A stretch of DNA of 64,000 bases, taken from Phycisphaerae bacterium. Lineage in GTDB: Bacteria > Planctomycetota > Phycisphaerae > UBA1845. A model generated the notes under the pieces. It was given only the letters and a program-made list of their open reading frames with translations, did no database searches and had not been told where the DNA came from. The stretch spans positions 1 through 64,000 of the forward strand of contig JANQQK010000038.1 in NCBI GenBank assembly GCA_028289375.1. Direction: 5' to 3'. This document shows, in pieces, positions 9,006-15,729 of the stretch; positions within the stretch are counted from its first letter, which is position 1; each line of letters starts with the position of its first letter. The position numbers and the translations under genes are program-made.

Positions 9006-9728
9006 TCACTCGTCACAGAGCGAAGGGAATTCGTCACAGGAGAACCTGTGAGACTCGCGATTCAAGGACTGGAATCTGACCCGATTCGACTTCATCAGCC
9101 CGCGTAGTTTCTTGCTCGACATGCCCGATCCAATGCGCCTAGCCGCCTCCTTGAGAGTCATTACTGGTGATGGATTCGGCAAGTCGCAGACACTCACCGA
9201 CTGCGGCTCTTCCTTAAGTCCAACACCTGTGGGCGTGATAGAGCGTCGTTCCACTTCCGCTTGTCCGCGCGACGTGACGGACCAATAACTCTCCGCTATT
9301 GGCTCATGTGCCCCTGAAATCCCCGACCAGACATGTTCGCGGTCCACGAAAAGGTGGATAGAGCGCGTCATTCCGAGTGCGCCGAACGCATAGCTGTTGA
9401 TCAATTCGCGTGATTCACATGGCTCTCGACGTTGCGATGTCTCTAGGATTCGACCATCGCCAAGTTGCCAGCGTCCCCAAACGTCCCTGCAACAGCAGCG
9501 TTCGATCAGCTCTGCCGTTTCGAGTGCCCGAAGCTGGGCACTGATCATAGTGCCGCTCTGCGCGAGGCCGACGAATTCTCCGAGCAGAAGGTATACAGGA
9601 ACGGGCGATACCGCCTCCGGGCATGCCGGTTGGTTGTTTGGCCAGTTCGGCTGCGGATATCCTTGGTATTCCCAGCGATAAACCGCGTCGAGCAACTCAT
9701 CTCGAAACTCAGCCATTTGGATCGACAT
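9006..9728 (-). CDS. Hypothetical element protein with C-terminal HTH-like region
   Basis: 240 residues from ATG 9728 (MSIQMAEF); an ATG at 9716 is an alternative. The middle has a Cys-rich patch (ERCCCRDVW). The last 60 residues (VMTLKEAARRIGSGMSSKKL) resemble a small DNA-binding helix-turn-helix as in excisionases. The family is not recognised. It lies between the repeat region and a zinc-ribbon membrane protein on the same strand. Confidence 0.6.
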   Translation of the reverse strand: MSIQMAEFRDELLDAVYRWEYQGYPQPNWPNNQPACPEAVSPVPVYLLLGEFVGLAQSGTMISAQLRALETAELIERCCCRDVWGRWQLGDGRILETSQRREPCESRELINSYAFGALGMTRSIHLFVDREHVWSGISGAHEPIAESYWSVTSRGQAEVERRSITPTGVGLKEEPQSVSVCDLPNPSPVMTLKEAARRIGSGMSSKKLRGLMKSNRVRFQSLNRESHRFSCDEFPSLCDE

Positions 9729-9811
9729 CCGCCAGATTGTACCGCAGCATTGCACGACCATGCAACACGGTGCACAGGACTGCGGCGGCAGACCGCCTGC
9801 AGGCACGGCGA

Positions 9812-11089
9812 TTAGCTTGGACGGTGTTCATCGGCGTTGGGAGCCGTGTAGTGTCCCGGCTCGGTCAGCCTCAGCGAACACACAGGACACACGCGGTATG
9901 TTCCGTACGGCTTGCGCGATTGCCGAAAATCTGCGACCCATACTGCGACTACTGAGGCAATGCCGAAGACAGCAAGGCAGGGGAAGATACAGGCCGACAT
10001 TGCGCCCATGACCGTACATGCCGCATACATCGCGTGACACCACGCGGGAAACGGAGGTGCCCCCCTCTTTGCAGCCTCGGCGTCATACAGGTTTTTGGTC
10101 GCCGCGACTTCGTGCTTGCAGTTTGGACAGTAGATCGGTTCATGGGCGAGTCTGTGTTCAAGTTTTGCAAGCGCAGCAAGTCGCTCTTTTTCAGCCGCGT
10201 ACTTTGGCCACATCAGCTTCCACCAAAGCACCGCACCAATGCCGAGGGCTACCAAACCCACGACCTCGCGAAACCCAATCTGCTCATTCCGCGCAATCGT
10301 AACCCTCGGTGCAGCGGCAATTCGCCGGGACTCAGCGGCCACGAATTCGCCGTCCCGTAACTCGCCAAGATAGCCATCGCGGTAAGCCCCGGGGTGTGTG
10401 CGAGAGAATGCAGCGGACATGCTTGCCTCTTGAGCCTCAAGAGTGGAATAGAGGCTAACCGTGTCAAATCCTTCTCGCCGCGCAACGTCAACGGCTGCGT
10501 TCGACCTCGTCTCAACGGGCGTGCTCAACGAGAATGACTCAATCAAAACGTCGCCCTGAACAGTCCCATTGAGCATCTCGAATCGGTCAATGACGGCATA
10601 AGCAGGTGCACCGTCAGACACGACGGCAACGCCCACGAGTATTACGCCGACCGCGAGAATGGTGAGAAATCCGCGTGAGTACTTAATACCGATCGCATCG
10701 AGCAAGCGACGGTTTAGCGGGGGTGCGCAAACAGCGCCGCAGACAATGACTCCAATTCCCAAAACGATCGAGGGGCCAGCGACCAGTGATTGAAGCCCGA
10801 CGGCACCAAGTACAAGAGCGATCGCCCAAGCGAGCTGCGGGTGCGATTCGCTCTCCGCCGATGGCTTGTTGCTCGAATCGTCGGATGGTCTCTTAGCACT
10901 GCTCGACTCTGCCGTAGTTTGCTTTTGGGGCGTCGCGCGCCTCAACCTCGACGATTCGTCTGGCTCTGCACGCACGTGCACAGCGCAATGAGGGCACTCG
11001 ACCGTATCGGCCCGTTGAGATTCGTGGATATGGAAGCACTTTCCGCAGGTTGGGCAAGTCCGTCGAATTGTGTTGGGTGAGGGTGACAA
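9812..11089 (-). CDS. Zinc-ribbon membrane protein
   Basis: 425 residues from TTG 11089, chosen because GGAG lies 9 bases upstream and the sequence further upstream is a hairpin-rich leader. The N-terminus has a zinc ribbon (CPTCGKCF ... CPHC) typical of planctomycete and myxobacterial MJ0042-type proteins, followed by a Ser/Lys-rich linker. Two hydrophobic segment pairs follow (about 85-160), then a soluble domain, another membrane helix (VVGLVALGIGAVLWW), a second zinc ribbon (CPNC) and two C-terminal helices with a third C-x-x-C (CPVC). Function unknown. It lies inside the mobile element. Confidence 0.65.
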   Translation of the reverse strand: MSPSPNTIRRTCPTCGKCFHIHESQRADTVECPHCAVHVRAEPDESSRLRRATPQKQTTAESSSAKRPSDDSSNKPSAESESHPQLAWAIALVLGAVGLQSLVAGPSIVLGIGVIVCGAVCAPPLNRRLLDAIGIKYSRGFLTILAVGVILVGVAVVSDGAPAYAVIDRFEMLNGTVQGDVLIESFSLSTPVETRSNAAVDVARREGFDTVSLYSTLEAQEASMSAAFSRTHPGAYRDGYLGELRDGEFVAAESRRIAAAPRVTIARNEQIGFREVVGLVALGIGAVLWWKLMWPKYAAEKERLAALAKLEHRLAHEPIYCPNCKHEVAATKNLYDAEAAKRGAPPFPAWCHAMYAACTVMGAMSACIFPCLAVFGIASVVAVWVADFRQSRKPYGTYRVCPVCSLRLTEPGHYTAPNADEHRPS

Positions 11090-11417
11090 CAGTCGATTCT
11101 CCGCTGAATCAGTTTGAAACACGCCAAGGTCGAACCAACGTGCGCACGAAAAAGGGGAGCCGCCGAAGTCGGTCCCCGTGCGCAGGCCTACGACAGCCCG
11201 GTACCAGAGACGCCCCGACGGACTCCCGTTTCGGGAGTCCGCCCAACGCATCCGTCTGGTACCGTTTGACGTGTCGTAGTTTGCGCACGGCCAGGATGCT
11301 TGGTCAGACCAAGATTCGATTTGTGTTAGATCGCTACGTCATTTGTTTTCCATCGTCACGATGCTCAAGACTGCTCGCCCACGGAGCAACCGATACGCGA
11401 CTGAACGAGCTGCCGTC
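11090..11417. other. Gene-free leader with large nested inverted repeat
   Basis: Spacer between the small zinc-binding gene (stop 11418) and the zinc-ribbon membrane gene. Its main content is the 111-nt nested inverted repeat at 11178-11288. No coding sequence is convincing. Confidence 0.6.
11178..11288. repeat. 111-nt nested inverted repeat
   Basis: Four nested stems, from outside in: GTGCGCA/TGCGCAC, CTACGACA/TGTCGTAG, CGGTACCAGA/TCTGGTACCG, and GGACTCCCG/CGGGAGTCC with a TTT loop. Short asymmetric bulges separate the stems. Folded on either strand this is a single long hairpin. It could be a structured RNA, a cruciform or replication signal, or a small non-autonomous element. Confidence 0.75.
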
Positions 11418-11669
11418 TCATGGAATCTCCAAGCCCGTCGCACGCATTTCAGCATCCCATCCAGGTGGCGGTTGTGCAACCGTAATGCTCACGTTGAGCA
11501 CCTTGCCCGGTAGCTGGCTTCCACAATATTCGCACGGAGACAACTCTGCCTCATTCCATGGTGCACCCTCGACCTCAATGTGAACTTGAACGCGGTCCAT
11601 ACACATTGCACAAGGGCCAACACTGCCAATCAGACTTTCAAGAGCCTCGATTCGTCGCCCGATGCTCAT
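11418..11669 (-). CDS. Small two-CxxC protein
   Basis: 83 residues with CAMC and CEYC pairs that could bind one zinc. ATG at 11669 is preceded by GGAGGAG at a 4-base gap. Start and stop overlap the upstream gene in an ATGA junction, so the two genes are co-translated. The N-terminus (SIGRRIEALESLIGS) is helical. Function unknown. Confidence 0.75.
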   Translation of the reverse strand: MSIGRRIEALESLIGSVGPCAMCMDRVQVHIEVEGAPWNEAELSPCEYCGSQLPGKVLNVSITVAQPPPGWDAEMRATGLEIP

Positions 11670-11989
11670 GTCGCTCCTCCAGACCGCTCTGACACAGCAG
11701 CTTCCAATGCCTCGATGCGATCGAGCGTGTCTGCGGGCACTGGCGTACCGATGAGTCGATTGAGAATCTCCCGTGCTGCCGACACATCGCCGCCCTTGGC
11801 GGACTCGATCATCGCCCGAGCGATTCCCTCGACATCGTCTGGCCCGACAGCTCGTAAGAGCGCGGACCGCAACTCCGCGACGCGCTTCGCATGTGGATTC
11901 CCCGGTCCTCCCCGGTTCCCCTTCGCGAATCGCCCGTTTGCGTCCCGATCAGCACCGTTTCCACCGTTTGGTGACGGTCTCTCGCTCAT
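11666..11989 (-). CDS. DUF5681-like phage-associated protein
   Basis: 107 residues. The N-terminal DRDANGRFAKGNRGGPGNP is the signature of DUF5681-type proteins that often lie near phage terminase or packaging genes. The remainder is helical (LRSALLRAVGPDDVEGIARA). It overlaps the next gene by an ATGA junction. No terminase large subunit was found nearby, so a packaging role is only a possibility. Confidence 0.7.
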   Translation of the reverse strand: MSERPSPNGGNGADRDANGRFAKGNRGGPGNPHAKRVAELRSALLRAVGPDDVEGIARAMIESAKGGDVSAAREILNRLIGTPVPADTLDRIEALEAAVSERSGGAT

Positions 11990-12981
11990 GCCAGTATTCT
12001 ATCGTAACGGTCGCCCCCGATCGAGGTGAACGACAACAGCACTGCCAAGTCGAGCTGTTGATTGGGTTTGTTTGATGGAATCTATGCCCATTGGACTATC
12101 GTGCCGACTGGCCACATACTTGTCTCGTCGGTCACCGTCGGCTTGGAGATCGCTCAGCGTGACAAACTTGATCAAGACCAATTCGCGAATGGCTGAGTCC
12201 TCAATCTACGCACTTCCAGCACTGCGCAACTGCCACGCCACTTGGCAAGAGCGCATCCGGCCAGCAATCTCAAGTATCACTCCGTGTTTTTCCAAGTATG
12301 ACGAGTGGTTGTCGTGGCACGTTCCGAGCGTTGACGAGATCATAAGACGCAGAAGCTCAACCTAGTACTTCGGTTTAGTTGAATCGCTGCACAGAACTCT
12401 GCACTCATTTCACGGACTTCCCAATAGCTCGGTACTTGCTTTGTGTGTGTTCTCACTTCCGAACCTCTTTTCATTGGCGGTTGCCGGTGGTACGAATCCC
12501 AGCGAACTGTGCGGGCGAATCGTGTTGTCCTCACATCCTCACGAACAAAGGAACGATGCACCGTTCAAGGTTGTCTGGTTAGCTGAATGAAGGTAGTCAT
12601 CGACTACCGAGGCCGGTGCGCTATCACAAGAACCACCATAAATCCAGAAGCGCCTTTGCGAAACTCCAGAAGTAGCGTATCACGTGTGGCCAAGTCCACC
12701 TGTGAATGTGGAGCATGAGGCATCACATCGTGGAGTAACGCCTGATCGTCAATGATGATAAAGTCGCCGTACGGAACACCACTGCTCAAGCTGATGAAGA
12801 CGACTCGCCTGACGCAAAGTTGTGATTAGCGGTAGCGTCAACGTTGGTGTATCGCGGAATACCGTGAACAAAGTAACGCCTGAGGGAATTGATCACGAAA
12901 AAGGTGACGCGGGGTACCGCTTCTTCCGCGATACGTCCGGCAAGGCCGCCTCCGGCGGCCCCGGCGCGGCTCCGCCGCGCC
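11990..12981. other. About 1 kb without a convincing gene
   Basis: Between the DUF5681-like gene and the 3' end of DGR target 1. Several short open frames exist. The best is on the minus strand at 12604-12789 (61 codons, containing VPYGDFIIIDDQALLHD), which has a protein-like composition but no clear start or family; it may be a gene remnant. The right end holds the target-associated hairpins. Confidence 0.4.
12944..12981. repeat. Tandem hairpins after DGR target 1
   Basis: Two adjacent inverted repeats: GGCCGCC-TCC-GGCGGCC (12944-12960) and GGCGCGGC-TCC-GCCGCGCC (12963-12981). The second abuts the TAG stop of target 1. Nearly the same pair follows target 2 at 15692-15729. In the Bordetella phage DGR, a hairpin just downstream of the variable repeat promotes retrohoming, so this is the likely counterpart; it could also act as a terminator. 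Confidence 0.75.
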
Positions 12982-13917
12982 CTATCCGGACTCGACCAGA
13001 GCACCAGCAGGACCTCGGGCAAGGCGGAAGCCAAGAAAGAAGCTGCGAACCGACGGGACGACCGCGTAACGGCACGCAGCACGGACGTCCCTCGCGTCAT
13101 CGACCCACGCGCCGCCGCGAATCACACGATCCGCGCCCAACTCAGTCGTTTCGGATGGATCAGCTACCGCATGTTCATCGTAGTCCCGAAGTCCGTCTGC
13201 ACACCACTCGTCCACGTTGCCGAGCATATCGTGCAGACCCCAGGCGTTCGGCTGCTTCGCACCAACAGGATGCGTTCGATTGTCGCTGTTGCCAACCCAC
13301 CAAGCGATCTCATCAAGCACGGACGACGCTTCCGAATCGGACTTCCATCCGCCACCATACGTCGCCGTCTCCGTGCCAGCCCGGCAGGCGTACTCCCATT
13401 CCGCCTCAAGTGGTAAACGCCAACCGTCGGATTTCAGCACATCCGCCAACCGCTCCAGGAACAACTGACAGTCCTCCCAAGACACTCTCTCCACGGGACG
13501 TGTGGTGTCCTGATCATCGGGGGTCGCGTCGCCCTGGAAATGTGATGGATTCTTCCCGTCCATCACCGCCGACCAGAGACCTTGCGTACAAGGAACCTCC
13601 CCCAACCAGAACCCATGCGTTATCGTCACAAGGTGACGAGGACCCTCATCTTCAAAGCGACCGGTCTCGTCCGACGGAGTTCCCATCCAGAACCGACCCG
13701 GAGGAATCCAACGAAGACGGTGACGAACATCACCAACCTCAAACCCTGCCCAGGGGCCATACTCATCCTCCCCCCACGCGGATGCCCAGGTTGGTGGCAG
13801 CCCGGTGGCGAGAGGGTGGTTGGCGCGCGTCTCACTGTTCAGCGTGGTATCCATGGCAGGTGATTGGTACGGACGCCGGCGAGCCTTCGCAACCGCATCC
13901 GCAGGCCCTACCAGCAC
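12982..13917 (-). CDS. DGR target protein 1, FGE/C-type-lectin fold
   Basis: 311 residues, a formylglycine-generating-enzyme (SUMF1/EgtB/PvdO) family domain over about residues 55-305. Visible family motifs are WIPPGRFWMG, PRHLVTI, GFWLGEVPCTQGLW, PVERVSWEDC, WRLPLEAEWEYACRAGT, WGLHDMLGNVDEWC and RVIRGGAW. The diversified segment (VR1) covers residues about 260-301 and ends with GFRLAR near the C-terminus, as in known DGR targets. There is no signal peptide or lipobox, so it is cytoplasmic. GTG 13917 has AAGGA seven bases upstream; ATG 13854 is an alternative. The two active-site cysteines of true FGE are not evident, so binding rather than catalysis is likely. Confidence 0.9.
   Translation of the reverse strand: MLVGPADAVAKARRRPYQSPAMDTTLNSETRANHPLATGLPPTWASAWGEDEYGPWAGFEVGDVRHRLRWIPPGRFWMGTPSDETGRFEDEGPRHLVTITHGFWLGEVPCTQGLWSAVMDGKNPSHFQGDATPDDQDTTRPVERVSWEDCQLFLERLADVLKSDGWRLPLEAEWEYACRAGTETATYGGGWKSDSEASSVLDEIAWWVGNSDNRTHPVGAKQPNAWGLHDMLGNVDEWCADGLRDYDEHAVADPSETTELGADRVIRGGAWVDDARDVRAACRYAVVPSVRSFFLGFRLARGPAGALVESG
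13014..13139 (-). repeat. DGR variable repeat VR1
   Basis: 126-bp copy of the template repeat (14006-14131) forming the 3' end of target 1. On the coding strand it differs from the template at 15 of the 24 template adenines and at only one non-adenine position. Fixed residues such as RGGAW and GFRLAR are conserved, while template Asn codons now read Val, Asp, Cys, Tyr, Ser or Phe. This is the mark of adenine-specific mutagenic retrohoming. Confidence 0.95.
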
Positions 13918-14005
13918 GCCGGTATCCTTCGTCGTTTCGCCGCTCGCACGAACGGGCGGACGCGATGAGGGTCGGGTCCGGTGCGGCCATCCAGCCGCGC
14001 CAGCG

Positions 14006-14131
14006 CTCGGGCAAGGCGGAAGCCAAGAAAGTTGTTGCGATTCGACGGGTCGTTCGCGTTGCGGTTCGCAGCACGGACGTTCCTCGCGTCATTGTTCCAC
14101 GCGCCGCCGCGAATCACACGATCCGCGCCCA
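14006..14131 (-). repeat. DGR template repeat TR
   Basis: 126-bp template between the reverse transcriptase (stop 14171) and target 1. Translated in the target frame it reads RVIRGGAWNNDARNVRAANR and continues with further Asn codons: nine Asn codons, seven AAC and two AAT, which can mutate to many residues without stop codons. Its 24 adenines are where VR1 and VR2 differ. Past its 3' end (plus-strand coordinates below 14006) the sequence diverges from the VR flanks, as expected for the IMH/IMH* distinction. Confidence 0.95.
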
Positions 14132-14170
14132 GGTGACCCTCACCGAGCACCATATTGTACGTCCCGATAT

Positions 14171-15178
14171 TCAGATGTCACATAGCTCTGTTGGAGTCAA
14201 CTCGCGCCGTCGCCACGCGACCACATCGGCGTGGGCGGTGACAGCGAGCGCGGCACCGACTCCAGACTGAAGCTGTCGCGCATCGATCAGCCCCAGTCGA
14301 TAGGCCGTTTCCCAACGCCGGCGGGCGCGGCGGTATCGACTGCGCCGACGGCGGGACAGCCCCAGGTGATTCGGAAAGACACGGAATCCCAGGAACGACA
14401 GTCCGGCGGTGCTTCGCTGGATCGGTGCGTTGTCATGCAGTTCGAGCCTCAGCGTCCGCGGCGTCCAATCCATGACAGCATCTCTGCTACGCTTGGCCTC
14501 GTCGCGCGTCCGCGTCCACCAGACCACGTCATCCATGTACCGGACCATACCAGGGACTTTGAGCCCCTCAAGCAGAAACCGGTCCAAGTCACCAAGGTAG
14601 GCATTGGCGAAACTCTGTGAAGTAAGGGCACCGATCGGCAGCCCGCGGCCGCGGCTGGTCTCGTGCGAATGGATAATGCGGGCGCAAAGACGAAGTAAGC
14701 CGGGCCCTTTGAATCTGCGCGTGAGAACGGCGATCAGCACCTCATGGCTGACTGACGCGAAAAACCGCCGCACGTCGATCTTGACGTACCATGGAAAACG
14801 GCGTGCATGAGCCTGAGCTCGTCGAACGGCGTTGAGACTGCCGCGCCCCGTTCGACAGGCGTAGGTGTCATCGACGAGCGAGCGGTCGAGTACTGGACCA
14901 ACATGTCTCATGAGAGCGTGATGAAGTACCCGTTCTCTAAAGCACGGCGCGTGAATAATGCGTGGCTTCGGGTCGAAAACACGAAACGACCGCATCGATC
15001 CGACGGACACGACTTCCGTCAGTATCGCGCGTCGCAGGGCGGTGAGTTCCGAGTCGAGTCGCGCTTCAAACGCGCAAACTGCAGGTCGGGTCCGCTTCCC
15101 GCGCGCCGCGCGCCAGAATGCATAAAGCAGGTTGTTCATCGCAGCGACGTCTTCCAGATTGGCGGCACTTCGTTTCAC
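14171..15178 (-). CDS. DGR reverse transcriptase
   Basis: 335 residues. RNA-directed DNA polymerase that would copy the template repeat into error-prone cDNA. Palm motifs in order: VKIDVRRFFASVS (first catalytic Asp), LPIGALTSQSFANAYL with the SQ signature of DGR and group-II-like RTs, RYMDDVVWW (catalytic YMDD) and LSFLGFRVF. There is no maturase/X or endonuclease domain, and the length fits DGR RTs. GTG 15178 is six bases after the stop of the HRDC gene; an internal ATG at codon 14 is a possible start. Confidence 0.95.
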   Translation of the reverse strand: MKRSAANLEDVAAMNNLLYAFWRAARGKRTRPAVCAFEARLDSELTALRRAILTEVVSVGSMRSFRVFDPKPRIIHAPCFRERVLHHALMRHVGPVLDRSLVDDTYACRTGRGSLNAVRRAQAHARRFPWYVKIDVRRFFASVSHEVLIAVLTRRFKGPGLLRLCARIIHSHETSRGRGLPIGALTSQSFANAYLGDLDRFLLEGLKVPGMVRYMDDVVWWTRTRDEAKRSRDAVMDWTPRTLRLELHDNAPIQRSTAGLSFLGFRVFPNHLGLSRRRRSRYRRARRRWETAYRLGLIDARQLQSGVGAALAVTAHADVVAWRRRELTPTELCDI

Positions 15179-15184
15179 CAGCGA

Positions 15185-15679
15185 CTAAAGCACTTCATCG
15201 GGCGGTTGTGCAAAGAGATTTTCCGGGGGTACTTGGTGAGACTCCGTATCGTTCAGCGCTTCGAGGAAGCGTTGGCCATACTTCGTAATCCGCGCAGGGC
15301 CCACGCCGTCGATCTCACGGAGTTGGTCTGTGTTTCGGACTTGTCGTCTGACCATTGTTGCGAGCTGTTCGTTCGTGAAAAGTGTATACGGCGGTACGCC
15401 CTCCTGCTCGGAAATCTCCTTTCGCAGTGCGCGTAGCCTGGCGTACACCTCAAAATCGGCAGGGGACAGAATCTGACGATAGTCGATGCGGCCCTTGACT
15501 GAGGGAGGCGTCGAATTCGTATCAAGGTAGGTTACGCAAATAGCCCAGGCGCTGCGCTCACCATCGGCGATAAAATGCCGGTCTATCGTGGCGATGCGGT
15601 GGCTCGCCAGGAATCGGTTCAATTCTGTTTCGGCTGGTTGGCTGGAGAGAATGGGGACAATCGCAAAGTGCAATCTCAT
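15185..15679 (-). CDS. HRDC-domain DGR accessory protein
   Basis: 164 residues from ATG 15679 (GGAG seven bases upstream). The C-terminal half is an HRDC domain (residues about 75-150: FEVYARLRALRKEISEQEGV, PPYTLFTNEQLATM, REIDGVGPARITKYGQRFLE), a nucleic-acid-binding module of RecQ helicases and RNase D. The N-terminal half (MRLHFAIVPI, HFIADGERSAWAICVTYL) has no recognised family. Located between target 2 and the RT in the position usually held by Avd. HRDC proteins have been reported as alternative DGR accessory factors, so a role in cDNA priming or strand handling is likely. Confidence 0.85.
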   Translation of the reverse strand: MRLHFAIVPILSSQPAETELNRFLASHRIATIDRHFIADGERSAWAICVTYLDTNSTPPSVKGRIDYRQILSPADFEVYARLRALRKEISEQEGVPPYTLFTNEQLATMVRRQVRNTDQLREIDGVGPARITKYGQRFLEALNDTESHQVPPENLFAQPPDEVL

Positions 15680-15691
15680 GAGACATCTCCG

Positions 15692-15729
15692 GGCCGCCTC
15701 CGGCGGCCCCGGCGCGGCTCCGCCGCGCT
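15692..15729. repeat. Tandem hairpins after DGR target 2
   Basis: GGCCGCC-TCC-GGCGGCC (15692-15708) and GGCGCGGC-TCC-GCCGCGCT (15711-15729, one end pair weak). They sit immediately after the TAG stop of target 2 and match the pair behind target 1. The whole 3' flank, about 80 bp including the last codons, is shared by both targets. Likely a DGR target-recognition structure. Confidence 0.75.

Noticed and set aside
12604-12789. 61-codon leftward open frame as a gene
   Set aside because: It looks somewhat protein-like but has no ribosome site, no family and no coupling to neighbours; kept only as a possible remnant in the gene-free stretch.
12822-14270. 482-codon rightward open frame over DGR target 1 and TR
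   Set aside because: Antisense of target 1 and the template. It is low-complexity Arg/Pro/Ser, and the leftward frames carry clear FGE motifs.
14171-15178. Group II intron or retron reverse transcriptase
   Set aside because: No maturase/X or endonuclease domain and no msr/msd or intron domain V-like structure. A template/variable repeat pair with adenine bias identifies a DGR.
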